A stretch of DNA of 64,000 bases, taken from assembly GCF_016482825.1 (NCBI RefSeq), contig NZ_JAEMNV010000003.1, forward strand, positions 124,001 through 188,000. The letters run 5' to 3'. Shown here in pieces: positions 34,135 to 42,435 of the stretch. A model generated the notes under the pieces. The model was not told the DNA's origin. It searched no databases and was given only the letters and a program-made list of their open reading frames with translations. The position numbers and the translations under genes are program-made. Position 1 is the first letter of the stretch. Every line of letters starts with the position of its first letter. The stretch is from Antrihabitans stalagmiti. GTDB taxonomy: Bacteria > Actinomycetota > Actinomycetes > Mycobacteriales > Mycobacteriaceae.

Positions 34135-34998
34135 ATGGTGACAACGTCGACACCGCCTGCTGCCTACCCGAAGACGAGGCGGATTCGCTTTCGTTTCGGG
34201 GAGCAAAGCGCGGCCGCGAAGTACTTCGTCAACAACGATCCGGTGTTCAGCCACTTCGTGGCCGGACTTTCGGCATCGTTTCCACCGGGGGAAGAGTCGT
34301 TCATCCGCTCTGTCCGACGGTTTGCCGATCAGATCACGGACCCGGTGCTGAAGAAGCGCGTCGCAGGGTTCATCGGGCAGGAAGCGATGCACGGACAAGA
34401 GCATCGCCGACTGAACCAGCAACTTGTCGAGTTGGGCTACCCGATCGAATGGTTCGACCGAGACTCGGTGAAGGAGAGGCAGATTCGGTTCGAGGACCGC
34501 ATCCCGGACCTACTGCATCTGGCGATGACCGCTGCTGCGGAGCACTACACGGCCGTTCTCGCCGAGCGTGTGTTGTCCAATGACGAGGTGCAGGCAATTC
34601 CGGGTGAACCGGAGATGTGGAATCTGCTGAATTGGCACGCGCTCGAGGAGCTGGAGCACAAGTCGGTCGCCTTCGACGTGTACCAGGCAGTCGGCGGATC
34701 CGAGCGAATGCGAATCGCTGTGATGGCCGCGGTGCTGGCACTCACGATTCCGCTCACGTTCACCACTTTGACGGTGTCGCTAGCGCGGGACCCGTATGCA
34801 CGTCGAAGGCCGGTGCAACGGGTGCGGGAGGCGTACGCGTTGTTCCGTGGCCCGATGTTCAAGGGCCTGATGCCAGAACTGGCCAAGTACCTGCGCCGCG
34901 GCTTCCATCCGGACGACATCGAGTCCAACGAGCTGCTGGAGCGCTGGCAGAAGGAACTCTTCGGCACCGAGGGTGTCCTCGTCGATCACCTCAAATAG
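34135..34998 (+). CDS. Metal-dependent hydrolase-like (PF10118) protein, ferritin-like motifs, copy 1
   Basis: 287 residues from ATG 34135. The family is annotated as predicted metal-dependent hydrolase, but the residues read like a four-helix di-iron protein: GEESFIRSVRR, then QEAMHGQEH, AAAEHYTA and ALEELEHKSVAFDVY supply repeated E-x-x-H pairs. A hydrophobic segment (VMAAVLALTIPLTFTTLTVSL) near residues 200-220 may touch the membrane. Paralogue of the next gene; they lie 28 bp apart. Possible role: oxidation/desaturation or hydrolysis of a lipid feeding the BVMO; function unproven. Confidence 0.8.
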   Translation: MVTTSTPPAAYPKTRRIRFRFGEQSAAAKYFVNNDPVFSHFVAGLSASFPPGEESFIRSVRRFADQITDPVLKKRVAGFIGQEAMHGQEHRRLNQQLVELGYPIEWFDRDSVKERQIRFEDRIPDLLHLAMTAAAEHYTAVLAERVLSNDEVQAIPGEPEMWNLLNWHALEELEHKSVAFDVYQAVGGSERMRIAVMAAVLALTIPLTFTTLTVSLARDPYARRRPVQRVREAYALFRGPMFKGLMPELAKYLRRGFHPDDIESNELLERWQKELFGTEGVLVDHLK

Positions 34999-35026
34999 AT
35001 TCCGTCGCAACAACTTAGGAAACATC

Positions 35027-35923
35027 ATGGTGTCACACCACAACGGCGTGGTTTCGACCGATCGTGTCCAGTCCCGCCCGTACCCGAAGGTGCGACGAAT
35101 GAGGTTCCGGTTCGGTCAACCCGAACCGATGCATCATCATTTCGTCGAAGGTCATATCGTTTGGAGTCACTTGGCCGCGATGCTGTCGGCCAGCTTTCCG
35201 CCTGGCGAGGAATCCTTCATCCGCTCGGTGCGGCGGTTCTCCGATCAAGTCGCCGATCCGGTCTTGAAAAAACGGGTGGCTGGGTTCATCGGTCAGGAGG
35301 CCGTGCACGGTCGGGAGCACCGGCAACTCAACGAGCAACTCGTCGAGGTCGGGTATCCGATGGTCCGCCTCCTTATGTTCGAACCGGACAGCAGGCGCCA
35401 GAAATGGCTGGTCCGAGGGGAGAACATACTGCCGGGCTACGTGCATCTCGCGTTGACCGCGGCGGCGGAGCATTACACCGCGACAGTCGGCGAGCGACTG
35501 CTGTCGAGCGAAGAGCTGCAATCGATTCCGGGTGATCCCGAGACATGGCACCTCCTGAACTGGCATGCCATGGAAGAGCTCGAGCACAAGTCCGTCGCGT
35601 TCGATGTCTATCGCGCGGTCGGTGGCCCGGAGTCCGTGCGCATCGGAGTTATGGCATTTATGTACTTCTTCACCATTCCGTTCGTGTCGGCAGGTGTGTT
35701 GGCGTCGATATTGACCGATCCCAGCGCGTGGCGACCGATCACGGTGGCTCGACAGGCCATCGATGTCTATCGCGGCCCGCTGGTCCGAGGGCTGATGGCC
35801 GACCTGCGCAAATATCTGAAGCCGGGGTTCCATCCCGACGACATCGATACCAACGAGGTCCTCGAAAAGTGGCAACGGGAGCTCTTCGGTGCCGACGGCA
35901 TCCTCCAAGATCGCGTCAAATAG
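35027..35923 (+). CDS. Metal-dependent hydrolase-like (PF10118) protein, ferritin-like motifs, copy 2
   Basis: 298 residues from ATG 35027 with TAGGA upstream. Same layout as copy 1: SFPPGEESFIRSVRRFSDQ, GFIGQEAVHGREH, AAAEHYTA, NWHAMEELEHKSVAFDVY, then a hydrophobic stretch (VMAFMYFFTIPFVSAGVLASI). All putative metal-ligand Glu and His positions of copy 1 are kept. Adjacent duplication implies a heteromer or two substrate ranges. The BVMO starts 22 bp after its stop. Confidence 0.8.
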   Translation: MVSHHNGVVSTDRVQSRPYPKVRRMRFRFGQPEPMHHHFVEGHIVWSHLAAMLSASFPPGEESFIRSVRRFSDQVADPVLKKRVAGFIGQEAVHGREHRQLNEQLVEVGYPMVRLLMFEPDSRRQKWLVRGENILPGYVHLALTAAAEHYTATVGERLLSSEELQSIPGDPETWHLLNWHAMEELEHKSVAFDVYRAVGGPESVRIGVMAFMYFFTIPFVSAGVLASILTDPSAWRPITVARQAIDVYRGPLVRGLMADLRKYLKPGFHPDDIDTNEVLEKWQRELFGADGILQDRVK

Positions 35924-35945
35924 GCCTACGGGCAGGACGGAAGAG

Positions 35946-37523
35946 ATGAGCACAACTACAGACGTCGAGCCTGCACCGACGGCGCAGCGACGTATCCCAG
36001 ACTACGAAGTTGTTGTCATCGGCGCGGGGTTCGGCGGTATCGGCACCGGTATTGCGTTGCAACGCCGAGGTATTCACGACTTCGTCATACTCGACAAATG
36101 GGATCAGGTCGGCGGAACGTGGCATGCCAATACCTATCCCGGTGTTGCCGTTGATATCCCGTCCTTCATCTACAGCTTCTCCTTCGAGCAGCGTGGCAAC
36201 TGGTCGCGTGTCTTCGCTCCAGGCAACGAACTGAAGGACTATGCGGACGACGTCGTCGACAAGTACGGGTTGCGAGACAAGTTGCGGCTGAACACAACTG
36301 TCACGTCGGCGATCTACGACGAATACAACGGACTTTGGCGGCTGGCGACGGACGGCGGCACCGAGATCACCGGTCGCTACGTCGCGATGGCGATCGGCGG
36401 CCTGGAGCGGCCGAAAATGCCGGCGATACCCGGACTCGACAGCTTCGGCGGCACCTTGATGCACACCGCTCTGTGGGATCACGACGTGGCGCTGGCCGGA
36501 AAACGGGTGGCGGTGATCGGGACCGGCGCAACGTCGTTGCAATTGGTGCCCGCTATCGCCGACGAGGTCGGTCACCTCACCGTCTTCCAGCGGACACCTA
36601 TCTGGGTGTTCAAGAAGCGCGACGCCGAGGTCGGTCCCATCGGCCGACAAATCATGGAGCGCAAACGAATTCGGTCGGCGGTCCGACTCGTCGGCACGGT
36701 GGCTACCGAGCTCGCGATGAGTGGAATGCTCACCGGCCCGACCTGGCTGGTCGATTCGACGCGGAAGCTGCTCGAGGGTCCGGCACGGAAGTGGATGCGC
36801 AGTCAGGTCGACGATCCGGTCATCCGCGAAAAGCTCATCCCAACTTACGGGCTCGGCTGCAAGCGGCCGTCCATGTCGAACGAGTACTTGAAGACGTTCA
36901 ACCGAGACGACGTCACTCTGGTGACCGACTCGATCGACCGCATCACCGAGAACGGGGTGGTGACGGCAGACGGCGTCGAGCACGAGATCGACGTCCTGAT
37001 CTGCGCAACCGGGTTCAAGCTGTGGGAGAAGGGCGCAGTGCCGCCGTTCCCCGTCGTCGGCCGTGACGGCAAGGATCTCGAAGAATTCTGGGATACGAAC
37101 AGATACCAGGCGTACCAGGGTGTTTCGATGCCTGGGTTCCCGAACATCTTCACGATCACGGGTCCGTACGGGTTCGTTCTCGGGTCGTACCTGTGGATGA
37201 TCGAGGCTACTGCGGCGCATCTGAGCCGCGCGATCGCCGAGACGAAACGCCGCGGGGCGACGACGTGCGAAATCCGGCAGGACGTGCACGACGACTACTT
37301 CCAGAAATGCTTGAGTAGGCAGGAGCGGAACTTCCTGTTCACACCGACCTGCGCGGGATCGAACACCTACTACATCGACGACAAGGGTGATTCGCCGTTC
37401 CGGCCGTCGACCCATGGCGAAATGTACTGGGAAAACCGGCATTACGACCTCGATGTGTATCAGTACGGCGTCGCGGCCGCTGAATCGGTCGACAGCTCGG
37501 TCGCAGCCAAGGAGACCGTATGA
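35946..37523 (+). CDS. Baeyer-Villiger-type flavin monooxygenase
   Basis: 525 residues from ATG 35946 with GGAAGAG upstream. GAGFGG at 26-31 for FAD, complete fingerprint FGGTLMHTALWD at 167-178, GTGATS about 14 residues later for NADPH. Very similar in layout to the BVMO at 13477-15033, including GGTWHANTYPGVAVDIPS and CAGSNTYY near the C-terminus. Predicted ketone-to-ester or lactone oxygenation. Overlaps the following SDR by 4 bp. Confidence 0.92.
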   Translation: MSTTTDVEPAPTAQRRIPDYEVVVIGAGFGGIGTGIALQRRGIHDFVILDKWDQVGGTWHANTYPGVAVDIPSFIYSFSFEQRGNWSRVFAPGNELKDYADDVVDKYGLRDKLRLNTTVTSAIYDEYNGLWRLATDGGTEITGRYVAMAIGGLERPKMPAIPGLDSFGGTLMHTALWDHDVALAGKRVAVIGTGATSLQLVPAIADEVGHLTVFQRTPIWVFKKRDAEVGPIGRQIMERKRIRSAVRLVGTVATELAMSGMLTGPTWLVDSTRKLLEGPARKWMRSQVDDPVIREKLIPTYGLGCKRPSMSNEYLKTFNRDDVTLVTDSIDRITENGVVTADGVEHEIDVLICATGFKLWEKGAVPPFPVVGRDGKDLEEFWDTNRYQAYQGVSMPGFPNIFTITGPYGFVLGSYLWMIEATAAHLSRAIAETKRRGATTCEIRQDVHDDYFQKCLSRQERNFLFTPTCAGSNTYYIDDKGDSPFRPSTHGEMYWENRHYDLDVYQYGVAAAESVDSSVAAKETV

Positions 37524-38464
37524 AAGTGAATGCCTTGAGACCGGCACTGGTGGTAGTGACCGGGGCGGGTAGCGGCATCGGTCGCGCAACCGCTATCAGG
37601 TTCGCCAAAAGTGATGCCCACGTGATCGTTTCCGATCTCGACCTGGATGCGGCACTGGCAACAACGGCGATGATTCGGGCGCAGGGCCACACGGCGTCCG
37701 CGTCGAGGCTGGATGTCACCAAATCCGACGAGTGGGAAACCTTTGCCAGGGACGTTCTTGCCGACCACGGCGTTGCAGACGTCTTGGTCAACAACGCGGG
37801 CATGCTGGTGGGAGGCGCATTCCTCGACCTCACGCCTGCCGACTGGGATCGTCAGCTCAGCGTCAATCTGATGGGCGTCGTCCATGGCTGCAGGGTGTTC
37901 GGGTCGCAGATGATCGAGCGCGGCCAAGGCGGCCACATCGTCAATATCGCGTCGGCCGCAGCGTTCACGCCGACACCGGTCATGTCGGCGTATTCGGTGT
38001 CCAAAGCGGGCGTGAAAATGCTGACAGAGTGCCTACGGCTGGAGTTCGGGCCCAAAGGCATCGGTGTCAGCGCCATCTGTCCCGGTGTCATCAACACCAA
38101 CATCGGCCAGAACTCGATTACGGTCGGCGTCGACAGTGATCTCGTCGAGCATGGAAAAGAGATCAGCAAACAGATTCAGGAGTTTGCCGAGCGGCTTCCC
38201 TTCGCCCCGATGAGTCCCGATCTCGTTGCGCGGGCCGCTGTTCGAGCCGTTCGGTTCGACCTGGCCGTCGTTCCGGTTCGAACCGAGGCGTGGCTCGGCT
38301 ACTTTATGCTCAGGATCGCACCTGGAATCAATCGACGTATCGCGCAACCTTTCTCGATCGAGTCGATGGAGAAAATGGGGACGCGGGTTTTGAATCGCCT
38401 GGCGTCGCCGACCAGCAAGCCCGAAGCCGAACGAACTGGCCTTCCGATCGGAAGCAGCCGATGA
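37520..38464 (+). CDS. Short-chain dehydrogenase/reductase (SDR)
   Basis: 314 residues. TGAGSGIG at 14-21, NNAG, catalytic YSVSK, and a C-terminal extension with LGYFMLRIAPGINRRIAQPF resembling the extensions of the SDRs at 16008-17779. Likely provides the ketone for the BVMO from an alcohol, or the reverse. ATGA overlaps on both sides. Confidence 0.9.
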   Translation: MKVNALRPALVVVTGAGSGIGRATAIRFAKSDAHVIVSDLDLDAALATTAMIRAQGHTASASRLDVTKSDEWETFARDVLADHGVADVLVNNAGMLVGGAFLDLTPADWDRQLSVNLMGVVHGCRVFGSQMIERGQGGHIVNIASAAAFTPTPVMSAYSVSKAGVKMLTECLRLEFGPKGIGVSAICPGVINTNIGQNSITVGVDSDLVEHGKEISKQIQEFAERLPFAPMSPDLVARAAVRAVRFDLAVVPVRTEAWLGYFMLRIAPGINRRIAQPFSIESMEKMGTRVLNRLASPTSKPEAERTGLPIGSSR

Positions 38465-39375
38465 GCAAGGTGGCGCGAATCGCGAAGCGGATGGAGTATC
38501 GATTTCCGCGTCCCGACGACGCGTGGTTGCACGTCACCGAATGGGGTTCGCCCCAACCTGATGTGACGATCGTCCTTGCCCATGGCTGGACGTTGTCGAG
38601 CCAGGGTTGGGAGGATGTAGCAGAAATACTGGTTGCGGCCGACCCCACACTTCGCGTGCTTGCCTACGACCATCGTGGGCACGGGAAGTCTGCGAAAACG
38701 GTTGCGTCGCTAGATATTCTGGCCGACGACCTCGCGGCCCTCATCGAAGCTGTCGTTCCGGTCGGACCGATCGTATTCGGTGGTCATTCGATGGGTGGGA
38801 TGACGATGATGGCGCTCGCCGAGCGTCATCCGCGGTTGGTCGCCGAGCGGTTGGTCGGCGTCGCATTCGTGTCGACTGCTGCGGGAAATCTGTTGGGGCA
38901 GTATCGGTCGCTACCGGGATTTCATCGCTTCGCGGCGGCAGCACTTGCGCTCTCGGCGCGGGTGAAGCTGCCGAGTCGGCCGCTGTTCCTCGCGCGGCAG
39001 GGAACGCGCCGCGGATTGTTCGGCGCCCGACCCCGCCGGCACGACATGAACCGAGCGGTTTTGCAAGCCGCGCAAGCACATCCACGCTGTGTCGCAGCAC
39101 TCGGGGCATCGATTCTGGAGCATGATCGGCACGTCGTGCTTTCGTCGTTCGCAGGGCTGGACGTCGTGGTCATGACAGGCTCGCGAGACCGTCTGACGAC
39201 AGTCGAGCACGCTCGCATCATCGGTCAGCATGTCGCGGGAAGCCGGGTACTGATCTTCCGCGATTCCGGTCACTATCTGCCCTACGAGCGGCGCGAAGAA
39301 GTCACGGCACAGTTGCTCGGAATGGCCACGAAAGCTCGCGTTGCGGTACCGGATTGGGCGGGAGCGGCAGGATGA
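38461..39375 (+). CDS. Alpha/beta hydrolase
   Basis: 304 residues. Oxyanion-side motif AHGWTLSSQGW, nucleophile elbow GGHSMGGM (Ser), acid in TGSRDRLT and His in DSGHYLPYE. A lid-like insert (residues 150-210) is basic (ARVKLPSRPLFLARQGTRRG). No signal peptide. In this operon it is the candidate hydrolase for the ester or lactone made by the BVMO. ATGA overlaps with both the SDR and the reductase. Confidence 0.88.
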   Translation: MSKVARIAKRMEYRFPRPDDAWLHVTEWGSPQPDVTIVLAHGWTLSSQGWEDVAEILVAADPTLRVLAYDHRGHGKSAKTVASLDILADDLAALIEAVVPVGPIVFGGHSMGGMTMMALAERHPRLVAERLVGVAFVSTAAGNLLGQYRSLPGFHRFAAAALALSARVKLPSRPLFLARQGTRRGLFGARPRRHDMNRAVLQAAQAHPRCVAALGASILEHDRHVVLSSFAGLDVVVMTGSRDRLTTVEHARIIGQHVAGSRVLIFRDSGHYLPYERREEVTAQLLGMATKARVAVPDWAGAAG

Positions 39376-40436
39376 ATTCTCGTGCACATCAGGTCGCCGT
39401 GTTCGAGGTGATCAAGGAAACCGTCGATGCCGTCACTCTGGTCCTCGATGTGCCGCAGGCTGTCCGGGAAAAGTTCACCTATTCGCCAGGGCAATTCCTG
39501 ACGCTGCGGATCCCGAGCGACCAAGACTGTCGTGATGGATCGGTGGCGCGGTGCTATTCGTTGTCCAGCAGTCCACACACCGACGACAGGCCGGCCGTCA
39601 CGGTGAAGCGGACGGCCGGCGGCTACGCGTCCAACTGGATCTGTGACAACGTCGCTGTCGACACCGTTCTCACCGTATTGGAGCCGTCCGGCTCGTTTGT
39701 CCCACGTTCTCTCGATGCCGATGTACTGCTGTGTGCTGCGGGTAGCGGTATCACTCCGGTGGTGTCGATCGCTAAGTCGGTCTTGACCGCCGGTTCCGGT
39801 GACGTCGCATTGTTCTACGCGAACCGGGACCGGGATTCGGTCATCTTCGCCGGTGTGTTGGGCGACCTGGCCGCGCGCTTCCCCGGCCGACTGACGGTAG
39901 CCGAGTGGCTGGAAGAAGAGCACGGCCTGCCGGGGAGTGCGGACATCGCCGCGCTCGTCCGGCCATTTGCCGACCGTGACGCATATATCTGCGGGCCAAC
40001 GGGTTTCACGGCTGCCGCGCACGCAGCGCTTGCGCAGCTGGATGTTCCGCTATCGCGAATCCGCAACGAAGAGTATCGATCGTTGGAGATCTCTCCGTTC
40101 GACGGACCCGAGGCGTCGGTGACACCACCCGGGGCCGGCCGTAGTGCCGCACCCGGAGCCCACACCGCGACAATCGAATTCGAAGGCGAGACGTACGACA
40201 TCGATTGGCCGAAGAACGTACCGCTACTCGATGTGCTGCTCGCCAAGGGGCTCGACGTGCCGTATGTGTGCCGTGAGTCGGCCTGCGGGACGTGCGTGTG
40301 TTCGGTCCGCAGTGGACGAACTCGTATGTTGCTCAACGAATCTCTGATCGACGACGAACTCGATCGTGGACTCACGTTGGCGTGCCAGACAGTTCCGGAA
40401 ACTGATGGAGTGCACATCGCCTTCGATCAGGATTGA
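39372..40436 (+). CDS. Oxygenase reductase: FAD/NAD(P) FNR-type domains with C-terminal 2Fe-2S ferredoxin
   Basis: 354 residues. FAD domain with RCYSLSSSP (RxYS motif), NAD domain with LLCAAGSGITPVVSI and YICGPTGF, then a plant-type ferredoxin domain with Cys300, Cys305, Cys308 and Cys338 in CRESACGTC...ACQT. Same architecture as KshB, HmpA and PaaE reductases that pass electrons from NAD(P)H to a non-haem iron oxygenase. BVMOs need no such partner, so the likely electron acceptors in this operon are the two ferritin-like proteins, or a distant oxygenase or P450 (inference). Confidence 0.9.
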   Translation: MNSRAHQVAVFEVIKETVDAVTLVLDVPQAVREKFTYSPGQFLTLRIPSDQDCRDGSVARCYSLSSSPHTDDRPAVTVKRTAGGYASNWICDNVAVDTVLTVLEPSGSFVPRSLDADVLLCAAGSGITPVVSIAKSVLTAGSGDVALFYANRDRDSVIFAGVLGDLAARFPGRLTVAEWLEEEHGLPGSADIAALVRPFADRDAYICGPTGFTAAAHAALAQLDVPLSRIRNEEYRSLEISPFDGPEASVTPPGAGRSAAPGAHTATIEFEGETYDIDWPKNVPLLDVLLAKGLDVPYVCRESACGTCVCSVRSGRTRMLLNESLIDDELDRGLTLACQTVPETDGVHIAFDQD

Positions 40437-40444
40437 GCCCAGCG

Positions 40445-40491
40445 AATAGTGTTGGTTTGCTCCCGGAATCCGGGAGCAAACCAACACTATT
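40445..40491. terminator. Perfect bidirectional hairpin between convergent operons
   Basis: A 22-bp perfect inverted repeat (left arm 40445-40466, right arm 40470-40491) with a 3-nt AAT loop. The arms end in AATAGTGTTGG on the left and its complement on the right. It lies 8 bp after the reductase stop and 8 bp before the ephD stop, exactly where a shared terminator is expected. No long T-tract follows, which is usual in actinobacteria. Confidence 0.88.
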
Positions 40492-40499
40492 TCCGTGTG

Positions 40500-42311
40500 C
40501 TACTTGGTGATGTCGGTTCGCGTGGCCGCAAACCGCCCGATCGCGGGCATCAGCCTGCTTGCGTGGTATTGCAGATGTGCTTCGGGTGTGACCGGGACGA
40601 TCGATTTGTTCTTTCGGACTGCCTTGACGATCTGCTTCGCGACCTTCTCCGGGCCGTACCGGCGCATCTTGTACAGGCGGTCGAAACGCTCTTGCTTCTT
40701 TGCCTCGTCCTCCTTCGATACCCCGGAAAACGTTGTCGTAGCAACGATATTGGTGTGCACTATGCCGGGACAGATCGTGCTGACGCCGATATCGGCGGAG
40801 GCAAGTTCGGCACGGAGGCAGTCGGAGAACATAAAGACCGCGGACTTGCTTGTCGAGTAGGCGGAGAAGCCCTGCTGAGGTGAATAGGCGGCCATGCTCG
40901 ACAGGTTGACGATATGTCCGCCGAGGCCGCGGGCAGCCATCTTGGAGCCGAAAGCTCTGCTGCCGTTGATAACTCCGTAGAGGTTGATATCGAGCACACG
41001 CTTGAATTCTGCCGCAGGGGTGTCGAAGAACTGGCCTGCCTGGCCGATGCCTGCGTTGTTGACAAGAATGTCGGGAACACCGTGCTGTTCGATCACCTGG
41101 TCGGCGTGGGCGTCCACCGCCGCCTCGTCGGAGACATCTAGTTGGTAGGCGTGCGCCGTGCCGCCTGCCTCGGCAATCAGCGCCGCGGTCTCCTTGGCCG
41201 ATGCGAGGTTGATGTCGGACAGCACTACCTCGGCACCGTCACGTGCGAATGCGAGCGCAGTCTCCCGGCCGATGCCGGAGCCTCCGCCGGTGATCACCAG
41301 CAGCTGATCCTCGAACGGACGCCGCTGCCTACCCATCTCGGCACGTCGCAGGGCGCGTGCAGGCGTCTTGCCGGAGACTGCGTCGATCAGTTCGATTGTC
41401 GCTGTTGCCAACAACTCCGGATGGGAGAAGGGGAGCCAATGCCCGCCTTTCACGACGCGGCGCCACACCGAGGGTGCCCACTTGAGCTCGTCGTCGTAGC
41501 CGGATTGTCGAACGGCTGGGTCGCGGGTGCCGACGATCACCTGGACCGGCACCGAGGTGAACCGGTCCCGCGGCCGCGCCAGGGCTGGAATGGCGTTGGC
41601 GCGGTAGACGCGGAGACCGTTTCTGATGTCGTCCTTGAACGTCGGCCCTAGATGAATATCGCCTAGCGGCGCACCTTCTGCCTGCGAAAGACCCTGTCGC
41701 CAGCGCTGTTCGGACATACCGACGGTGAAGACCGCTTTCGGAACGACGGGCAGCATAAAGAAGAACATGTAGCCGATGGACCCAAGCTGAGCCAGCCCGA
41801 GACCCACGTTCCTCGGCGTGGGACGGGTGAGCCTGTTGCGTGCCCATTTGCTCAGATGCTCGGCATTCGGACCGGAGACCGACGTGAACGACTTGATCTT
41901 CGCCTCAGCGCCGGACTCGCATACCGCCTCCCACATGGCGACGCTGCCCCAGTCGTGAGCCAGCACGTGCACCGGTTTGTCCGGGCTCACCGCATCGATC
42001 ACCGCGAGGTAGTCCGATGCCATCGCCGACAGGCTGAAGTCGCGAAAGCTCTTCGGGTTCGTGGATTCTCCGTGTCCCCGATTGTCAACGGACACAACGT
42101 GAAATCGCTCGACAAGATGCGGTGTCACCCCGTCCCACACGTGGTGCGAATCAGGCCAACCGTGCAGGAGCAGCACCGTCTCGCCATCGAGATTGCCCTG
42201 CTCGAACACGGCAATGTCGATGTCGCCGTTGCGAACCGTCCGCTGGATGACAGTGCCGGTCGCTTGCGGGGTCTGTGCCGGTGCGAGCCCAGTTACCTGT
42301 TTGGAAGACAT
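40500..42311 (-). CDS. ephD: EphD-type fusion: alpha/beta hydrolase plus SDR
   Basis: 603 residues from ATG 42311. Residues about 20-310 are an epoxide-hydrolase/dehalogenase-type alpha/beta hydrolase: HGWPDS near 50, nucleophile Asp120 in LAHDWGS, acid in GTRDPAV and His in GGHWLPF. From about 335 to the end is a classical SDR with TGGGSGIG, NNAG and YSTSK. This two-domain order and length match mycobacterial EphD, linked to oxygenated mycolic-acid metabolism. Convergent with the oxidative operon across a shared hairpin. The RBS (GAGG) sits unusually close to the ATG. Confidence 0.93.
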   Translation of the reverse strand: MSSKQVTGLAPAQTPQATGTVIQRTVRNGDIDIAVFEQGNLDGETVLLLHGWPDSHHVWDGVTPHLVERFHVVSVDNRGHGESTNPKSFRDFSLSAMASDYLAVIDAVSPDKPVHVLAHDWGSVAMWEAVCESGAEAKIKSFTSVSGPNAEHLSKWARNRLTRPTPRNVGLGLAQLGSIGYMFFFMLPVVPKAVFTVGMSEQRWRQGLSQAEGAPLGDIHLGPTFKDDIRNGLRVYRANAIPALARPRDRFTSVPVQVIVGTRDPAVRQSGYDDELKWAPSVWRRVVKGGHWLPFSHPELLATATIELIDAVSGKTPARALRRAEMGRQRRPFEDQLLVITGGGSGIGRETALAFARDGAEVVLSDINLASAKETAALIAEAGGTAHAYQLDVSDEAAVDAHADQVIEQHGVPDILVNNAGIGQAGQFFDTPAAEFKRVLDINLYGVINGSRAFGSKMAARGLGGHIVNLSSMAAYSPQQGFSAYSTSKSAVFMFSDCLRAELASADIGVSTICPGIVHTNIVATTTFSGVSKEDEAKKQERFDRLYKMRRYGPEKVAKQIVKAVRKNKSIVPVTPEAHLQYHASRLMPAIGRFAATRTDITK

Positions 42312-42364
42312 ACCTCGGAATGTACACGGAACCGTCGGTATTGGATACTACTTGTTTGAGATAG

Positions 42365-42435
42365 GCGGCTACGCCGCTCGTGAGTCCTTTCGGCGCGCCC
42401 GACCTCCGAAAAGACTCACGAGGCGCGGCGCGCCA
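42365..42435. repeat. 71-bp hairpin repeat, copy 1 (at the P450 3' end)
   Basis: 71 bp matching copy 2 (44607-44677) in the same orientation with 4 mismatches by eye. Core stem: CTCGTGAGTCCTTTCGG and CCGAAAAGACTCACGAG, 17-bp arms with one mismatch around a 12-nt loop. It contains the last codons and stop of the P450 gene (minus strand) and probably ends its transcript before ephD. Confidence 0.85.

Noticed and set aside
35916-37589. 557-residue open frame antisense to the third BVMO
   Set aside because: Antisense shadow; the plus strand has an intact BVMO with all motifs.
40449-40883. Short open frames reading MLVCSR-N/I-PGANQHY on both strands
   Set aside because: They arise from the perfect terminator hairpin read in both directions; not genes.
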